This document shows positions 32,021-34,340 of a stretch of DNA of 34,340 nt, in pieces (within the stretch, counting starts at the first letter, position 1; every line of letters begins with the position of its first letter). Under the pieces are notes generated by a model that worked only from the letters and a program-made list of their open reading frames with translations, did no database searches and was not told where the DNA came from. A program made the translations under genes and the position numbers. This DNA comes from Pseudomonadota bacterium (GTDB taxonomy: Bacteria > Pseudomonadota > Gammaproteobacteria > Xanthomonadales > Rhodanobacteraceae), in NCBI GenBank assembly GCA_023430685.1, contig JAEYZH010000112.1, positions 1 through 34,340 on the forward strand. Direction: 5' to 3'.

Positions 32021-32458
32021 CTTCCTCACCCACGTCTGCGTGCGGCCGAGCAGCGAGAAGCCCTTGAAGCCGCGCACCTCGAGCTTCTGGCCGCCGTCGA
32101 TCGGGGTCATGATGCAGCCGTAGACCTTGCCGGTCTTCGGGTCGAGGATCTTGCCGCCTTCCCACTTGTCGCCGTCCTGCTTCATGCCCCAGACGATCGT
32201 CATGCCGGTGACCGGCTGGTCCTTGCGTTCGCCGTCGCAGGCCTTGCAGATCGGGTTGGGGCCCTGGTCCGATTGCAGGACCTCGGTGACCTTGCCCGTG
32301 AGTTCACCGTTGTTCTCGCTGATCTCGACCACCGACTTCGGCTTGCCGGTCGCGTCGTCGATCGTGGTCCAGGTGCCGACCGGCGAGCCTTCGGCGAAGA
32401 CCGGCGCGGCGAACACGAATGCGAAGGCGAACAGGGCGGCTTGGCAACGAGCGATCAT
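32015..32458 (-). CDS. Exported DUF2147-family protein
   Basis: A 147-residue protein starting at MIARCQAALFAFAFVF with a signal peptide cleaved near VFA-EGS. The DUF2147 domain is recognised by SPVGTWTTIDDATGKPKSVVEI, GELTGKVTEVL, the CKACDGERKDQPVTGMTIVWGM segment (landmarks CxxCxG) and GKILDPKTGKVYGCIM. The family has a lipocalin-like beta fold and no firmly known activity; members are periplasmic and sometimes stress-related. The stop codon abuts the G-rich heptamer array. It diverges from apbC with 110 bp between starts. Confidence 0.9.
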   Translation of the reverse strand: MIARCQAALFAFAFVFAAPVFAEGSPVGTWTTIDDATGKPKSVVEISENNGELTGKVTEVLQSDQGPNPICKACDGERKDQPVTGMTIVWGMKQDGDKWEGGKILDPKTGKVYGCIMTPIDGGQKLEVRGFKGFSLLGRTQTWVRKS

Positions 32459-32478
32459 GGCGCGGACTCCCGTGTTGG

Positions 32479-32532
32479 AACGTGCACGTTGCCAACCGGC
32501 CCTGCCATCGTCAAGGCGCGCTGCAACGTGCA
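32479..32532. promoter_or_regulatory. Palindromes in the DUF2147/apbC divergent promoter region
   Basis: AACGTGCACGTT (32479-32490) is a perfect 12-bp palindrome. TGCACGTTGC (32483-32492) recurs inverted as GCAACGTGCA (32523-32532). A CATAAT -10-like hexamer for apbC follows at 32536-32541. The arrangement suggests a two-site operator for an unknown regulator acting on one or both genes. Confidence 0.5.
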
Positions 32533-32568
32533 TGGCATAATGGCGGCTTGTCCTCGACACACCCCGCA

Positions 32569-33660
32569 ATGAACCCATCCCTCGAAGCGCGCGCTCGCGA
32601 GATCCTCGCCGGCGTGATCGACCCTCATACCGGCAAGGACCTCGTGTCCGGCGGTGCCCTGCGCGGCGTCGGCGTGTCCGGCGGCGACGTGTCGGTCGAC
32701 ATCGTGCTCGGCTACCCCGCGTTGTCGGTGCAGGCAGGCATCGCGGACGCCGCGAGGCGTGCGCTCGAAGCGGATCCTGCGATCGCGCACGCGGCGGTGG
32801 GTGTTTCGTTCCGCGTGGTTCCGCACGAGGTGCAGCAGGGCCTGACGCCGCTCCCGGGCGTCAAGAACGTGATCGCGGTCGCGTCGGGCAAGGGCGGCGT
32901 GGGCAAGTCGACCGTCGCCGCCAACCTCGCGCTCGCGCTGCAGGCCGAAGGCGCGAGCGTCGGCGTGCTCGACGCGGACATCTACGGGCCCAGCCAGGTG
33001 CGCATGCTCGGCCTCGAGGGCAAACCCGACACGAAGGACGGCAAGCGCATCGAGCCCAAGCGCAACCACGGGTTGCAGGCGATGTCGATCGGGCTCATGG
33101 TCGAGGAAGACACCGCGATGATCTGGCGCGGGCCGATGGCGACGCAGGCGCTGCAGCAGCTGCTCGGCGAGACCAACTGGAGCGAACTCGACTACCTCGT
33201 GATCGACCTGCCGCCGGGCACCGGCGACATCCAGCTCACGCTGTGCCAGCGCATTCCCGTTTCGGGCGCGCTGATCGTGACGACGCCGCAGGACATCGCG
33301 CTGCTCGACGCGAAGAAGGCGCTGAAGATGTTCGAGAAGGTCAAGGTGCCGGTACTCGGCATCGTCGAGAACATGGCGACCCACGTCTGCACGCAATGCG
33401 GCCACGAGGAACACGTGTTCGGCGAAGGTGGCGGCGCGCGCATGGCCGCGCAGTACGACGTGCCGCTGCTCGGCAGCCTGCCTCTCGATATCCGCATCCG
33501 CGAACAGGCCGACTCGGGCACGCCGACGGTCGCTGCAATGCCAGATTCCGAACTCGCCGCGCGCTACCGCGAGATCGCCCGCAACGCGGCCGCCCGCCTC
33601 GCGCTGCGCGCGCGCAACAAGGCGTTCGGGATGCCGAAGATCGTGGTGCAGAATACTTAG
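32569..33660 (+). CDS. apbC: Iron-sulfur cluster carrier ApbC/Mrp
   Basis: A 363-residue Mrp/NBP35-type P-loop protein. An N-terminal MIP18/DUF59-like domain (about 1-95) precedes the deviant Walker A SGKGGVGKST (106-115), then DADIYGPSQVRMLG, MIWRGPMA, DYLVIDLPPGTGDIQLTL and PVLGIVENMATHVCTQCGHEEHVFGEGGG, which carries the cluster-binding CxxC (about 274-277). It carries [4Fe-4S] clusters to client enzymes; Nth and RsxB of this window are potential clients (inference). The stop TAG runs into a heptamer array. Confidence 0.96.
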   Translation: MNPSLEARAREILAGVIDPHTGKDLVSGGALRGVGVSGGDVSVDIVLGYPALSVQAGIADAARRALEADPAIAHAAVGVSFRVVPHEVQQGLTPLPGVKNVIAVASGKGGVGKSTVAANLALALQAEGASVGVLDADIYGPSQVRMLGLEGKPDTKDGKRIEPKRNHGLQAMSIGLMVEEDTAMIWRGPMATQALQQLLGETNWSELDYLVIDLPPGTGDIQLTLCQRIPVSGALIVTTPQDIALLDAKKALKMFEKVKVPVLGIVENMATHVCTQCGHEEHVFGEGGGARMAAQYDVPLLGSLPLDIRIREQADSGTPTVAAMPDSELAARYREIARNAAARLALRARNKAFGMPKIVVQNT

Positions 33661-33790
33661 GGACGAGGGGCGAGGGACGAGGGATGAGAGGCGGGCATTC
33701 CTCGAGCGCCCGCACTTCCACCCCTCGGCACTCAGCCCTCTTCGTCCGCCCACTCGCCCCTCGCCCCTCGCCCCTCGTACCTAGCCCCTC
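33658..33790. repeat. Heptamer inverted array between apbC and dcd
   Basis: The left arm begins at the apbC stop: TAGGGACGAGGGGCGAGGGA and following 7-mers to about 33692. The right arm, CACTCGCCCCTCGCCCCTCG with a further unit and CTAGCCCCTC, ends at about 33790, eight bases before the dcd ATG. The arms are inverted copies. This leaves dcd without a normal purine ribosome site. Confidence 0.9.
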
Positions 33791-33797
33791 ATTACCC

Positions 33798-34340
33798 ATG
33801 ACCATCAAGAGCGACAAGTGGATCCGCCGCATGGCGGAACAGCACGGCATGATCGAACCGTTCGAGCCGGGCCAGGTGCGCTTGAACGGCGGCGCCCGGC
33901 TGATCTCGTACGGCACCTCGAGCTACGGTTACGACGTGCGTTGCGCCGACGAGTTCAAGGTGTTCACGAACATCAACTCGACGATCGTCGACCCGAAGCA
34001 CTTCGACGAGCGCAGCTTCGTCGACATCCAGTCGGACGTCTGCATCATCCCGCCGAACTCGTTCGCGCTCGCGCGCACCGTCGAGTACTTCCGGATCCCG
34101 CGCCGCGTGCTGACGATCTGCCTCGGCAAGAGCACGTATGCGCGCTGCGGCATCATCGTCAACGTGACGCCGCTCGAGCCGGAGTGGGAGGGCCACGTCA
34201 CGCTCGAGTTCTCCAACACGACGCCGCTGCCCGCGCGCATCTATGCCAATGAAGGCGTCGCGCAGATGCTGTTCTTCGAGTCCGACGAGGAATGCGAGAC
34301 CAGCTACAAGGACCGCGGCGGCAAGTACATGGGCCAGACC
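33798..34340 (+). CDS. dcd: dCTP deaminase, nearly complete at window end
   Basis: 181 codons are present and the frame is still open at the last base; the family is about 190 residues, so only the end is missing. Landmarks are MTIKSDKWIRRMAEQHGMIE, LISYGTSSYGYDVRCA, FALARTVEYFRIPR, the active-site region LGKSTYARCGIIVNVTPLEP with the catalytic Glu in PEWEGHVTLEFSNTT, and GGKYMGQT. It converts dCTP to dUTP for thymidylate synthesis. It follows apbC as in Xanthomonas, separated only by the heptamer array. The pyrimidine-rich sequence before ATG 33798 offers no clear Shine-Dalgarno site. Confidence 0.96.
   Translation, partial: MTIKSDKWIRRMAEQHGMIEPFEPGQVRLNGGARLISYGTSSYGYDVRCADEFKVFTNINSTIVDPKHFDERSFVDIQSDVCIIPPNSFALARTVEYFRIPRRVLTICLGKSTYARCGIIVNVTPLEPEWEGHVTLEFSNTTPLPARIYANEGVAQMLFFESDEECETSYKDRGGKYMGQT

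Overview
The window is a high-GC, densely coded stretch of a gammaproteobacterial chromosome. The order smpB / ratA / rnfH / bamE / fur / recN / hrcA / grpE / dnaK / dnaJ / dapB, together with metG-rsxB-nth and apbC-dcd, is the arrangement I associate with Xanthomonadales (Lysobacterales). A large exported protein ending in IFANGFD recalls the IFxxGF(D/E) C-termini I associate with secreted proteins of Rhodanobacteraceae such as Dokdonella or Ahniella. The family-level placement is an inference; no 16S gene is present.

Region 1 (1-13.4 kb) is the accessory part. It holds the end of a transglutaminase-like protein and an Oar-like TonB-dependent receptor closed by a strong terminator. A five-gene, one-directional cluster follows: a LysA-type PLP decarboxylase, an M19 dipeptidase lipoprotein, a class-C serine hydrolase, a VanX-type D,D-dipeptidase lipoprotein and a second serine hydrolase lipoprotein. 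The first four genes are joined by 4-8 nt overlaps. The region ends with a 1161-residue exported protein carrying FG-GAP-like, PKD and discoidin-like domains. It looks like a surface/periplasmic module for handling peptides, perhaps D-amino-acid or muropeptide material.

Region 2 (13.4-18.4 kb) holds mgtC, a tandem-repeat block, ssrA (tmRNA, tag ANDDVYALAA), a sulfotransferase, smpB, ratA, rnfH, bamE and fur. Both partners of trans-translation lie within 2.1 kb of each other, with an unrelated sulfotransferase and a REP-like cluster between them.

Region 3 (18.4-26.8 kb) holds recN, the heat-shock set hrcA-grpE-dnaK-dnaJ and dapB. Two good sigma-32-like promoters are visible, before hrcA and before dnaK; no CIRCE operator was seen. 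carAB, which I would expect after dapB, is replaced by a phosphate-type porin with a clear Pho box.

Region 4 (26.9-34.3 kb) holds the porin, nth, an orphan soluble RsxB, metG, a DUF2147 protein, apbC/mrp and the start of dcd.

The most unusual non-coding content is repeats. A roughly 195-bp unit occurs three times beside ssrA, and each copy carries a minus-strand terminator. A long hairpin contains an inverted copy of the tmRNA 3' end. G-rich heptamer arrays of the GAGGGGC type occur at three intergenic loci and begin right at the stop codons of fur, recN, the DUF2147 gene and apbC. Several REP/BIME-like palindromic elements are also present.
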